NCBI GenBank assembly: GCA_003021005.1
Contig: PXRI01000010.1
Location: 43,445-107,444, forward strand
Origin: Halobacteriales archaeon QS_1_69_70
GTDB lineage: Archaea; Halobacteriota; Halobacteria; Halobacteriales; Haloarculaceae
DNA: 64,000 bases
Reading direction: 5' to 3'
In this document: positions 34,849 through 42,267 of the stretch, one piece after another
How positions within the stretch are numbered: the stretch's first letter is position 1
Layout of the letters: each line of letters opens with the position of its first letter
Translations under genes and position numbers: made by a program
The notes under the pieces: model-generated
Told to the model about the DNA's origin: nothing
Seen by the model: only the letters and a program-made list of their open reading frames with translations
Database searches by the model: none

Positions 34849-35535
34849 TCACACTGTCCGATCTTCGAAGTGTCCGAAGATATCCGTGAGTTCCGGCTCC
34901 GCTCCCCGTGCCGAGTAGACGGTCAACAGGTCGTTCGCCTCGATCCGGGTGTCTCCCCTGGGCGTCAGTGGCTCGTCCTCGTCGTCTCGATCGATGGCGA
35001 CGATCAGGACGTCGTCCGGCAGAAGGTTTTCGGTGCCGACGTTCGTGAGCGTCTTCCCGGCGATCCGAGCTCCTTCCATCACCGTGATCTCGAAGACCTC
35101 TGCCTCATCGCCGACCCGCATGTAGTCGACGATCGCGGGCCTGGCGACCGCCCGGTAGAGGTGACCTGCGATGAGTTGCTGGGGGTTTTCGATCGTGTTC
35201 ACGCCGATCTGGCGGAAGAGGTCCATGTGCTCCGCGTTGTGCACGACCGACGTGACAGTCGGGATGTCGAACTCCGTTGCGAGCAGACAGACCATGACGT
35301 TCGTCGCGTCCTGGTCGGTCGTCGAGATGATCGCGTCGGCCCCTCCGGCGCCGGCATCGTCCAGCGTCTCCTTCACCGTGGCGTCCGCGTTGAGTACCAT
35401 GCAGTCGAAGCCGCTGGCGGCTTCGTCGGCCTTTCGTGGGTCTCGTTCGATGACGACGACCTCGTTTCCGGGGCGAGTCGCGGTGTCGATCAACGGCGTG
35501 CCGATGTTGCCTGCTCCGACGATGATCATGTACAT
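34849..35535 (-). CDS. trkA: TrkA potassium-channel regulatory subunit, copy 2
   Basis: 228 residues, the same length as the copy at 34039 with no gaps by eye. It has the same N-terminal motif (MYMIIVGAGNIGTPLID) and TrkA-C domain. Differences cluster in the linker and surface positions (for example EDAPIAGK against EGARIAGK), while nucleotide-contact positions are kept. TrkA forms tetramers; two copies allow homo- or hetero-oligomers with different ligand response. It is about 120 bases upstream of copy 1. Confidence 0.92.
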   Translation of the reverse strand: MYMIIVGAGNIGTPLIDTATRPGNEVVVIERDPRKADEAASGFDCMVLNADATVKETLDDAGAGGADAIISTTDQDATNVMVCLLATEFDIPTVTSVVHNAEHMDLFRQIGVNTIENPQQLIAGHLYRAVARPAIVDYMRVGDEAEVFEITVMEGARIAGKTLTNVGTENLLPDDVLIVAIDRDDEDEPLTPRGDTRIEANDLLTVYSARGAEPELTDIFGHFEDRTV

Positions 35536-35588
35536 GGGTGGTGTCGAGTGTGAGTTTTACCGTCTTTTAGACGGCATGCTGGTCGGCT

Positions 35589-36029
35589 TCACGATTCACG
35601 CTCCTCGCGGTCCGGCAGAACCACGATCGGAATGCCACTACTTCGGACGATGTTGTGCGTGACGTCACCGGTCAACAGCTTGCGCCAGCGGCGCCCACCG
35701 CGAGGAGTGAAGACGATCCCCCTGGCGCTCCTATCGTCCGCCGCATCGACGACCGTCGACGCGATATCGGTCCCGTAGCGGAGTTCCGACTCCAAGACTA
35801 CACCCGAATCAGCGAATCCCTCGGTGACGATCGAGAATACCTCCACGGCTCGCTGTTCGCGTTGCTCGAGGGATGCGTTATCGGGGGGCCCACCAGCCTT
35901 CTCGAGGACGTGGACGGCGATCACTCTCGAGTCCCCGGCAACGTATGATCGGAGTGTGGCCGCCGTGGACGCGGCATCATCGCGGTCGGCGACCGGCACG
36001 ACGACCCGGCTGAACAACGGTTCAGTCAT
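35589..36029 (-). CDS. Universal stress protein (UspA family)
   Basis: 146 residues with the Usp fold: opening strand LFSRVVVPVADRDDA, central RYGTDIASTVVDAADDRSARGIVFTPRGGRRWRKLLTGDVTHNIVRSSGIPIVVL. The ATP-binding G-x2-G-x9-G-(S/T) motif is degenerate (GGRRWRKLLTGDVTHN), so nucleotide binding is doubtful. Usp domains commonly sit beside Trk/Kdp potassium transport genes in haloarchaea. It is the first gene of the minus-strand Trk cluster. Start ATG 36029. Confidence 0.8.
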   Translation of the reverse strand: MTEPLFSRVVVPVADRDDAASTAATLRSYVAGDSRVIAVHVLEKAGGPPDNASLEQREQRAVEVFSIVTEGFADSGVVLESELRYGTDIASTVVDAADDRSARGIVFTPRGGRRWRKLLTGDVTHNIVRSSGIPIVVLPDREERES

Positions 36030-36399
36030 GACGGCCACCCCCGGGATCACCACCGACCTCCCCGAGATTGGGCCCCCGATATCGACCCCCATGATAGTCG
36101 ATAGTGGGCTGCCATACGGTCCTGTAGGCGAACGGGTCGCGTGCGGTGAGGTCCTCGGGGACGTCTCCCGGCGGATCGGTATGGGTAGCAACCATCGGGT
36201 TTTTGATCTGGGTGTGTACGGACGGCGGACGGATTTGGGCGCTTCTCGGGACGGCTGTTCGGTATCGATTCCGGGCATCCGGTCGTGCGTTCCTCCCAGC
36301 GATAAAACTTGGGTTTCTATTTCGTCACGCAAAAATATTCCACCCCTAGATTTAGTTGAAGTGAAATCCTACTCCCCCTCGCGCGGGAGTGATTGCGAA
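36030..36399. other. Divergent intergenic region
   Basis: 370 bases between uspA (minus) and a membrane protein (plus). An AT-rich patch CGCAAAAATATTCC at about 36328-36341 is a promoter candidate for the plus gene. No gene seen, although one frame is open across it. Confidence 0.4.
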
Positions 36400-36825
36400 A
36401 TGGAACCGCCGATCGAATCCGACGAGTTCGAACTCCCAACCGAAACGCGGCGCGGACAGGCCGCCAGAGCCATCGAACGAGTCTGTACGACCGCCGCCAG
36501 GTGGTCTATTCCGCTGTTCGTTCCGGTCGGGTGTCTGTTCTTCCTCTACGTCGCCGGCGGATATACAGCGGTCTCCGTCGGAATGTGGACGCCGGAGTAC
36601 GAATTCCTCTCTCCGTCGGAGGACGTGTATCTCGCGTGGCTCGGGTTCGGCTCGGGTATCACGATCTGTGTCGGAACGGGATCCCTGATCGGACTTGCGT
36701 TCCTCGAGGAAGGCGAGGGCGGAATGCATACCGAACTCTCGATTCTCTCCGCCTTCGTCGGCTTCGGTTTCGGAGCCGGAATCATCCGGATGACCTACAC
36801 GACTGTGCTGGCCACATTCCTGTAG
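36400..36825 (+). CDS. Membrane protein next to the Trk cluster, unknown
   Basis: 141 residues. A soluble acidic N-terminus (EPPIESDEFELPTETRRGQ) precedes three hydrophobic segments (WSIPLFVPVGCLFFLYVAGGY, YLAWLGFGSGITICVGTGSLIGLAFL and LSILSAFVGFGFGAGIIRM). The third helix pair is Gly-rich. Lying between uspA/trk and the TrkA-C-bearing regulator, it may be part of the same potassium response; this is inference only. ATG at 36400. Confidence 0.5.
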   Translation: MEPPIESDEFELPTETRRGQAARAIERVCTTAARWSIPLFVPVGCLFFLYVAGGYTAVSVGMWTPEYEFLSPSEDVYLAWLGFGSGITICVGTGSLIGLAFLEEGEGGMHTELSILSAFVGFGFGAGIIRMTYTTVLATFL

Positions 36826-36952
36826 CGCGTGTCGGAGCGGAGCCAACCGGCGTCGCGATGCGTACCTGAAGGGGGCTCGTGTAGAGATACTGCGGGGGTA
36901 GGACCCCACGTGGCGGGGAAGACACTTTATCACCGCTGATCGTGGTTTCCGT

Positions 36953-37693
36953 ATGGCCCATCGCGTCGACGAGATCGACAAGCGCATTCTCTATTATTTA
37001 TCCGTCGATGCCCGGAATACGACGACGTCAGATATCGCCGAAGAGGCCGAAGTGACCCCGGCAACGATCAGGAATCGGATCGAGCAGCTCGAAGAGCACG
37101 GAATCCTGCGTGGGTATCTCGCCGATATCGATTACAAGGCCATCGAATCATACGTGAAATACCAGTTCAGGTGTACGGCGGCCATTTCTGACCGCGAGCG
37201 ACTCGCTCAGTCCGCCCTGGAGATCCACGGAGTTCTACGGGCCAGAGAGTTGATGGCGGGCTCGTCGAACCTGGTGATTACCGCCGTCGGGGCCGACACC
37301 GATGCGATCACTCGGATCGCACACGACCTCTCCGATCTCGGGTTGGATATCGTCGACGAGAGTGTGATCGAAGGCGAATACTACACGCCGTACACGCCGT
37401 TCGGCCCGGAGAACGTACCGACGGGGCCGAAGTTGACGGACGTCATGAGTCTCGCCGGGGACGCAGAAGTCGTCGAGTTCACCGTCTCGGAGGGTGCCGA
37501 CATAGCGAACATGACTATCGAAGGGGCCGTCGGTGACGGCCTCCTGGCCGAGGAGCTCCTCGTCGTCGGCGTCGAACGGGACGGAGACGTACTCACCCCG
37601 AAGGGAGAGACCGTCATTCAACCGGGGGATGTCGTGTCCCTGTTCTCGAAATCCCCATTGGGAACGGACGCTTTGGAAGTGTTTGGTATGTAA
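36953..37693 (+). CDS. Lrp/AsnC-type regulator fused to a TrkA-C (RCK) domain
   Basis: 246 residues. Residues 1-60 form the AsnC-type HTH (EIDKRILYYLSVDARNTTTS, EEAEVTPATIRNRIEQLEEHGIL). Residues 65-140 form a RAM-like ligand domain (AAISDRERLAQSALEIHGVLRARELMAGSSNLVI), and 165-245 a TrkA-C domain (VVEFTVSEGADIANMTIEGA ... GDVVSLFSKSP). A regulator that carries the same ligand-sensing module as the channel gate suggests that it controls trk genes in response to the same signal. It faces away from the Trk operon and is 127 bases from the membrane protein gene. Confidence 0.85.
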   Translation: MAHRVDEIDKRILYYLSVDARNTTTSDIAEEAEVTPATIRNRIEQLEEHGILRGYLADIDYKAIESYVKYQFRCTAAISDRERLAQSALEIHGVLRARELMAGSSNLVITAVGADTDAITRIAHDLSDLGLDIVDESVIEGEYYTPYTPFGPENVPTGPKLTDVMSLAGDAEVVEFTVSEGADIANMTIEGAVGDGLLAEELLVVGVERDGDVLTPKGETVIQPGDVVSLFSKSPLGTDALEVFGM

Positions 37694-37742
37694 CCTACTC
37701 GCGTCGAGAGAATCGTGCGGGTGACGGAGGGACTCGATGAGC

Positions 37743-37990
37743 CCGCGCTCCTCCGGGGTCGAGGGAGTACCGGAGCCGTTCGGCCTGCTCGCTGGACAGC
37801 CCGGAATTCGGCTCCTGCACCACTGGCGGTCGGTAATATCCGCATCGATGGACTGGCCGCTCGGATAGTATCAGTATTATCCAACGAACGGCCGACTCGC
37901 TACGCATACTTCGAAGGATCGAAGTTACAAGTATTTGATGCCGGGCGACGTACCGGCGGCCATGCGAATCGCCGTGTTCGGCGAGAGCGC
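37743..37990. repeat. Decayed copy of the HxlR / NAD(P)-binding control region
   Basis: This stretch aligns with 31560-31795. On the minus strand it can still be read as the HxlR N-terminus (LSSEQAERLRYSLDP against LSREQAERLRDSFDP), then broken. The palindrome, the spacer and CCGGCGGCCATGCGAATCGC are all retained. The HxlR copy is not functional. Confidence 0.8.
37908..37925. promoter_or_regulatory. Second copy of the palindromic operator
   Basis: ACTTCGAAGGATCGAAGT differs from the copy at 31711 by one base. It lies 37 bases upstream of the truncated frame at 37962. Confidence 0.5.
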
Positions 37991-38039
37991 CGTCTTCGCG
38001 GCGGCCTGCGTGGCCCTGCTTCCGGGTGAGAGCCGATGA
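37962..38039 (+). pseudogene. Truncated start of an NAD(P)-binding protein
   Basis: 25 codons beginning MRIAVFGESAVFAAACVALL, the same first seven residues as the gene at 31765, then unrelated sequence and a stop. The stop overlaps the ATG of the next gene (38036). It looks like what remains after deletion of the body of an SDR-like gene. Confidence 0.6.
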
Positions 38040-38836
38040 GTCGGGTACCCGTCATCGCTGCGATCGGCAGCGTCGGCCGCCAAGTGGTCGCCGACATGAT
38101 CGACCGCGGAACCGACGTGCTCGCCGGCACTCCCAATCCCGACCGGGCCGGCGCGCGCGTCTGCGACGGGGCGGTCGGGCGGCCGCCGCCGGACGTCGGA
38201 ACCTCCGCCCGGGACGACGCCGACCGGTTCGCTCCGGCGAGCGAGGCGGCGACGCCATCGCCGCCCGACGAGTCCCCGGTGTCCGACCGCGACACCCCGG
38301 TCTTCGACGACGTCCCGGTCACGGACGGCGGTCGCCCCGCAGACACCGAGAGGGATGGCCGTGTCGAGCCCGCCGACCCGCCGCCGGACGCGCTCGTCCG
38401 CGTCGTGAACCCGGTCCTGAAACTGATGCTTCGGTCGCCGCTCCATCCGCTCGTCAGCGACGACCTCCTCCTTTTGACGGTCACTGGACGGAAGACCGGA
38501 ACCCGGTACACCTTCCCCGTCGGCTACGAGCAGCGCGACGACACCCTGGCGGTCATCAGCCACGGGACGAACTGGTGGATGAACCTCCGCGACGGCGGCG
38601 CCGAGGTGACGGTCCTGCTCCGCGGCGAGCGCCGCAGCGGCCACGCGACGGTCCAGGCCGAGGACGAGGCGGTCGCCGAGTATCTCCACGGCTACTTCCG
38701 GCGCGAGGGCGTCGGGTCCGACCGCAGGGCGGGCCTGAAAATCGACGGTGAGGCCGTCCCCGACGCGGCCGCGCTCCGGGAGGTGGTCGACCACGTGGTG
38801 GTGGTCACTATCGACCTCGAGGACACGAGGGGCTGA
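38036..38836 (+). CDS. Deazaflavin (F420)-dependent nitroreductase-family protein with chimeric N-terminus
   Basis: 266 residues. Residues about 120-266 match the DUF385/deazaflavin-dependent oxidoreductase split-barrel: NPVLKLMLRSPLHPLVSDDL, LLTVTGRKTGTRYTFPVGY, and SHGTNWWMNLRDGG. Family members reduce substrates with F420H2. Residues 1-45 (AAIGSVGRQVVADMIDRGTDV and NPDRAGARV) resemble a worn SDR/NmrA nucleotide-binding start, joined by a 70-residue Pro/Asp-rich linker. This N-terminal part is not normal for the family and may come from fusion with the decayed gene upstream; an internal start is possible. Cofactor binding is expected, substrate unknown. Confidence 0.7.
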   Translation: MSRVPVIAAIGSVGRQVVADMIDRGTDVLAGTPNPDRAGARVCDGAVGRPPPDVGTSARDDADRFAPASEAATPSPPDESPVSDRDTPVFDDVPVTDGGRPADTERDGRVEPADPPPDALVRVVNPVLKLMLRSPLHPLVSDDLLLLTVTGRKTGTRYTFPVGYEQRDDTLAVISHGTNWWMNLRDGGAEVTVLLRGERRSGHATVQAEDEAVAEYLHGYFRREGVGSDRRAGLKIDGEAVPDAAALREVVDHVVVVTIDLEDTRG

Positions 38837-38960
38837 ATACGGAACTCCTCGGGCTGTCTGTCCCTCGTCCGGTCGCCGCGCTACGGGTCGATCGGATCGG
38901 ATCGAAATCGCAGGACTCGCGGTCGCGACGCGATCGGTCGCACGGAGGTTTTTGTAAATT

Positions 38961-39001
38961 GGAGGAGAAAGCCTCGCCCTTCAGGGCGGGGAGGATGTCA
39001 A
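38961..39001 (+). mobile_element. Solo IS200/IS605 (IS1341-type) right end with hairpin
   Basis: The sequence GCCTCGCCCTTCAGGGCGGG and the following GAGGATGTCA form a stem of 8 pairs (38972-38979 with 38984-38991, one T-G wobble) and a TTCA loop. This hairpin-plus-GAGGATGTCA arrangement is what follows tnpB genes at the right end of haloarchaeal IS200/IS605 elements, where the guide-RNA scaffold ends. No tnpA or tnpB is present, so it is an orphan end. It abuts the stop codon of the coiled-coil gene. Confidence 0.6.
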
Positions 39002-39769
39002 AGCTTGCCGGCCTTCTGTAGCTTCATCAGGTCCTCGGTGTCCAGCGTTTCGCCGTCCTTGAACTTCTGGTAGATCTCCTCGGCTTCCTCCTTTGCGGCC
39101 TCGCGCTCCTCGGCGCGCTCGTCCTTCCGCTCCTCTTCCTCTTCCTTGTCGAGTTCGCGCAGGCGCTTCTGGACGCGGACGAAGTCCTCGTGGTGGCGGT
39201 CGGCGGCCTCCTGGGCCTCGACGAACGGAGGCCTCGGCGCGAACCTCCTGGGCCTCCTCCTTCAGCGACTCGAGGTCGCCGGTCTGGTCGAGCTTCGCCT
39301 TCCGGTCTGCGAGCTTCTCGCGTTTGCCCTCGATGGTCTCGATCAGCTCGCGCTCGTCGTCCGTCGACAGCACCTCGGTCTGCTGTTTGAACTCCAGGTC
39401 CTCGATCTCGGATTCGAGCTGGTCTACGCCCTTGCCCTCGTCGAGTTCGAGGTCCGCCTTCATCTCGTCGACCTCGTCGAACAGCTCGTTGGCCTTCGCG
39501 TTGAGGTCGTTCCGGGTCTCCTTGTGCTCTTGGACCTGCTCGTTCAGCTCGTCGCGCTTCTCGCGGTGCGTCTGGGCCTCGTCGACCTTCTCTCTCGTCT
39601 TCGCGTTGAGTTCGTCGCGCTTCGAGGCCCGCTCGGAGGCCTTCTGGTTCAGGTCGTTCCGCCGGTCCCGGAGCTGGCCGGCGCGCTTTATGAGCTGTCC
39701 TTTCGATTCGTTCTCGAGGTCCTCGTCCGTCAGTTCCACGTTCGCCGATTCGTCGATTGACTCTGGCAT
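38998..39769 (-). pseudogene. Coiled-coil protein, single-base frameshift
   Basis: From ATG 39769 the sequence reads as a long acidic coiled coil (for example KASERASKRDELNAKTREK and ETRNDLNAKANELFDEVDEM), a haloarchaeal family of about 300 residues or less. Near 39226-39229 there is one base too many: the frame then changes to Arg/Gly-rich nonsense, while the correct continuation is found in the next frame (FVEAQEAADRHHEDFVRVQK, ending ETLDTEDLMKLQKAGKL). The C-terminal motif is the family's usual end and stops at 38998. Either a recent mutation or a sequencing error. Confidence 0.8.
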
Positions 39770-40153
39770 GGTTGTCTCTCTACTCCATTACGCTCCGGCG
39801 CCGACGGCCGTCGCTCGCGGGACGGCTGTCGCCGGACAAGCAGGGTTCCCTGTCATGCTGGTCGGCTGACGATGCTGCCGAACGCCGGACGCGTTCTGGT
39901 GGGCGACAGTACTGGTTTGCCGCATATAAAAATTGTGGAGGCAACCCCCGTGAAAACAGTTACCACGGCGCCCGAACCACCAGGTTAGCCGTCCGGGGGA
40001 AGCGACCCGCCACGCGTGATGAACCTTCGCAGGCGGCGTGGGACCGGCGATCACTCGCGGGTCGGGGCCGGATCGGACCGGGACCGAACCCGCTGGGTGG
40101 TGCCGGGGCCGTGGACGTACGCACTCAAGTGGCCAGGCTGCGAGGCGACCGAC
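39770..40153. other. Divergent intergenic region with TATA box
   Basis: 384 bases. One strong AT patch, GCATATAAAAATTG at 39922-39935, could serve the plus-strand DUF371 gene or, read inverted, the minus coiled-coil gene. No gene seen. Confidence 0.4.
39923..39932. promoter_or_regulatory. TATA-like element
   Basis: CATATAAAAA in GC-rich surroundings; orientation and target not determined. Confidence 0.4.
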
Positions 40154-40867
40154 ATGGACCGCGAGCGAGATGCCGCGGCGGACCGAATGGTCCGCGTACA
40201 GGCGTGCGGCCACGAGCACGTGACCGCGGCCCACGGGAGCACCTTCGAGGTGACGAGCGACGACTGGATGACGCCGTCCGGCGACTGCATCCTCGCCGTC
40301 GATGCCGACGCCGTGCCGGCCGCGTTCGACGACGAGTTCGCCGCGGCCTGCCGGTCGCGGGCCGCGATGGTGACTGCGACGCTGCGCGCCGGCGACCACG
40401 CGACGGTCGTCGAGGGCCGAGGCCACCCCGACCTCACGTTCGAGAGCGACCGGAGCCTGGTCGCCCGCACGAGCACCCACGTCGACGACCGGACGGTGAT
40501 GGTCGACGCCGACGCCGCCGCGGCCGACGTAGCGGCCTCGCCGTCGGTCCCGGTGACGAAACCCTTGTGTCCGGCTCGGTCGATGGACCGACATGGACGA
40601 GGAACCGGCCGAGAACATCTCCGGGGGCGCCGCGGGTGGCGGGGCCGCTGCACGGTTCGACCCGGCCCAGGCCCACACGCGAGCCGAGCGTGTCGTCGAC
40701 CGGCTCGGGGAGCTGTACTGGCAGAAGACCTACGGCGGCCGGGCCGCCTTCGAGTGTCTGGTCCGGACGGTCCTGAGCCAGAACACCTCCGACGTCGCCA
40801 GCCAGCCGGCCCACGACGCCCTCGTGGCGCGGTACGGTACCGACGGCGAAGACGCATCGAGCGGTAA
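40154..40867 (+). pseudogene. DUF371 family protein, C-terminus lost
   Basis: Homology runs from MVRVQACGHEHVTAAHGSTF (ATG 40187; 40154 also possible) through DDWMTPSGDCILAVDAD and GRGHPDLTFESDRSLVART to AAAADV at about 40530. The last 20-25 residues of DUF371 are missing. The frame then runs without a stop into the endonuclease III gene for 275 bases as low-complexity Arg/Gly sequence. A deletion at about 40530-40560 that also removed the stop is the simplest explanation. The role of DUF371 is unknown. Confidence 0.7.
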
Positions 40868-41537
40868 CGAGTCAGACGACGACGGGGAGCTGCCGAGCGG
40901 CGACGAGCCGCCGGGAGCCGACGGGTACGGGAGCGGCGAGGACGGCGATGGCGGCGAGGACGACAACGATAGCGACCACGACCTCGCGTCGGCGCTTTCG
41001 GCGGCCGACCGCGAGGCCCTCGCCGAGACCATCGCCCCCGCCGGCCTCCACAACCAGAAGTCCGAGACCCTCATCCGGCTCGCCGACCGCTTGGTCGACG
41101 AGTATGACGGTGCAGACGGCTTCGACGCGTTCGTCCGCGAGGCGGACCCCGGGACGGTGCGGGAGGCCCTGCTCGACATGAAGGGCGTGGGGCCGAAGAC
41201 CGCCGACTGCGTCCTCCTGTTCGCCGGCGGCCGCGAGGGCGTCTTTCCCGTGGACACCCACGTCCACCGGATCGCCCGCCGCATCGGGCTCGCGCCGCCC
41301 GACGCCGACCACGAGACGGTCCGCGACCACCTGGAGGCTGCCGTGCCCGGGCGGAAGTGCGGCTTCGGCCACACCGCAATGATCCAGTTCGGCCGCGAGT
41401 ACTGCACCGCCCCCAGTCCCGCGTGTCTGGACGACCCCGAGGCGTGCCCGATGGCGGACGTCTGCGACCAGGTCGGTGTCTACCCCGAGACCGGTGTGGT
41501 CGAAGACCCCGCGGCGGCGCCCGACACCAACCGCTGA
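40593..41537 (+). CDS. nth: Endonuclease III (DNA glycosylase/AP lyase)
   Basis: 314 residues against about 225 for typical enzymes. HhH-GPD core: LVRTVLSQNTSDVAS, the HhH MKGVGPKTADCVLLFAGG with the catalytic Lys, and VFPVDTHVHRIARR with the catalytic Asp. A [4Fe-4S] site is formed by C-x6-C-x6-C-x5-C in REYCTAPSPACLDDPEACPM and ADVC. Residues about 83-130 are an acidic Asp/Gly/Ser insertion between the first and second helical parts, absent in usual homologs. The enzyme removes oxidised pyrimidines. Its 5' end overlaps the damaged DUF371 frame. Confidence 0.92.
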   Translation: MDEEPAENISGGAAGGGAAARFDPAQAHTRAERVVDRLGELYWQKTYGGRAAFECLVRTVLSQNTSDVASQPAHDALVARYGTDGEDASSGNESDDDGELPSGDEPPGADGYGSGEDGDGGEDDNDSDHDLASALSAADREALAETIAPAGLHNQKSETLIRLADRLVDEYDGADGFDAFVREADPGTVREALLDMKGVGPKTADCVLLFAGGREGVFPVDTHVHRIARRIGLAPPDADHETVRDHLEAAVPGRKCGFGHTAMIQFGREYCTAPSPACLDDPEACPMADVCDQVGVYPETGVVEDPAAAPDTNR

Positions 41538-41554
41538 GTGCCGGGGTCGGCCGA

Positions 41555-41569
41555 GAGTTTTTCCGCCGG
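41555..41569 (+). terminator. T-run terminator candidate
   Basis: CCGAGAGTTTTTCCG lies about 20 bases after the endonuclease III stop codon. Confidence 0.3.
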
Positions 41570-41587
41570 GGCTCGCTACCATCGGGT

Positions 41588-41803
41588 ATGCTCGGGACGC
41601 TTCTGGGTCGATTCTTCGCCCGGCTGAGTGATAGTGATGCCGGCGACGGCTCCGACACCGACGACGCTGGCGGCCACAGACCCTCGCGGCTCGACGCCTC
41701 GGTGATCGCCGGCCACGGCGGGCAGGTCGGCGACCTCGACGAGGCAACGAGCGAGCTCGAGGCGGAGGCCCGCGACCTGGAGGCCGAACGCCGGGACTCT
41801 TGA
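41588..41803 (+). CDS. Small acidic protein, unknown
   Basis: 71 residues. A short amphipathic start (MLGTLLGRFFARLSDSD), a disordered Asp/Gly middle, and a C-terminal helix of heptad character (DLDEATSELEAEARDLEAER). It follows endonuclease III by 50 bases on the same strand. Codon use fits the genome. No family recognised. Confidence 0.5.
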   Translation: MLGTLLGRFFARLSDSDAGDGSDTDDAGGHRPSRLDASVIAGHGGQVGDLDEATSELEAEARDLEAERRDS

Positions 41804-42267
41804 ATCGCGTGGTCCGAAAGGGAGTCCCGGGGACGTCGGACGCGGTGTTCTGTCCACCGGGCGGCAGGACAGTGCCGAGGACGGACCGCCGCCGGACCTC
41901 CAGCGTCGGTGCCGGCTCCCGGCTCCAGGTCCTCCGCCCGGGTGAGGCGGCCGTGGCTGACGAGTACCAGCCGAGGGCCATACCGGGAGGACGGGCGGTA
42001 GTGGACTCTCTCCTCGACGAAAGCAAGGGGAGTCCGGCGAGTGCGACTTATCTGGAGGTTCGCTAAGCTGCTCGAGAGGGACGCCACCTTCGAGGCCCGG
42101 TCGCCGCCCTCGCCGGAATCCAATATAGCGTCGAGCGGGAGGGCCTGGCAGCGGAACACGCAGCCTGTCTGGTACAGAAGCGTTTGGTTGTACCGCATAG
42201 ATACAACCTAATTTGGTTGTATTTATATGAAACAACCTTTTTCGGTTGTGACAACGTACGGCGAGTC
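41804..42267. other. Intergenic region with SatD promoter at its right end
   Basis: 464 bases. 41804-42180 shows open frames on both strands but none with convincing protein character. The right 70 bases hold the palindromic promoter described separately. Confidence 0.4.
42186..42249 (+). promoter_or_regulatory. Duplicated palindromic operator around a TATA box
   Basis: Two perfect inverted repeats of the form ACAACC-N6-GGTTGT lie at 42203-42220 (ACAACCTAATTTGGTTGT) and 42232-42249 (ACAACCTTTTTCGGTTGT), 29 bases apart. They bracket a TATA-like ATTTATATG at 42220-42229. A further half site GGTTGT is at 42186. The second repeat is 19 bases upstream of the ATG at 42268, so a bound protein would block the start. 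A regulator in the operon, most simply the SatD-type protein itself, is the expected ligand. Confidence 0.75.

Noticed and set aside
38960..39001. Simple transcription terminator instead of an IS end
   Set aside because: The hairpin is followed by GAGGATGTCA, the usual IS1341-type end, and not by a T-run; a terminator role is still possible but explains less.
39220..39235. Programmed frameshift in the coiled-coil gene
   Set aside because: No slippery heptamer or stimulatory structure is visible, and the family is encoded in one frame elsewhere to my knowledge; a plain indel is simpler.
41800..42066. 88-codon plus-strand frame after the small acidic protein
   Set aside because: No recognisable fold or domain, and it overlaps an equally open frame on the other strand.
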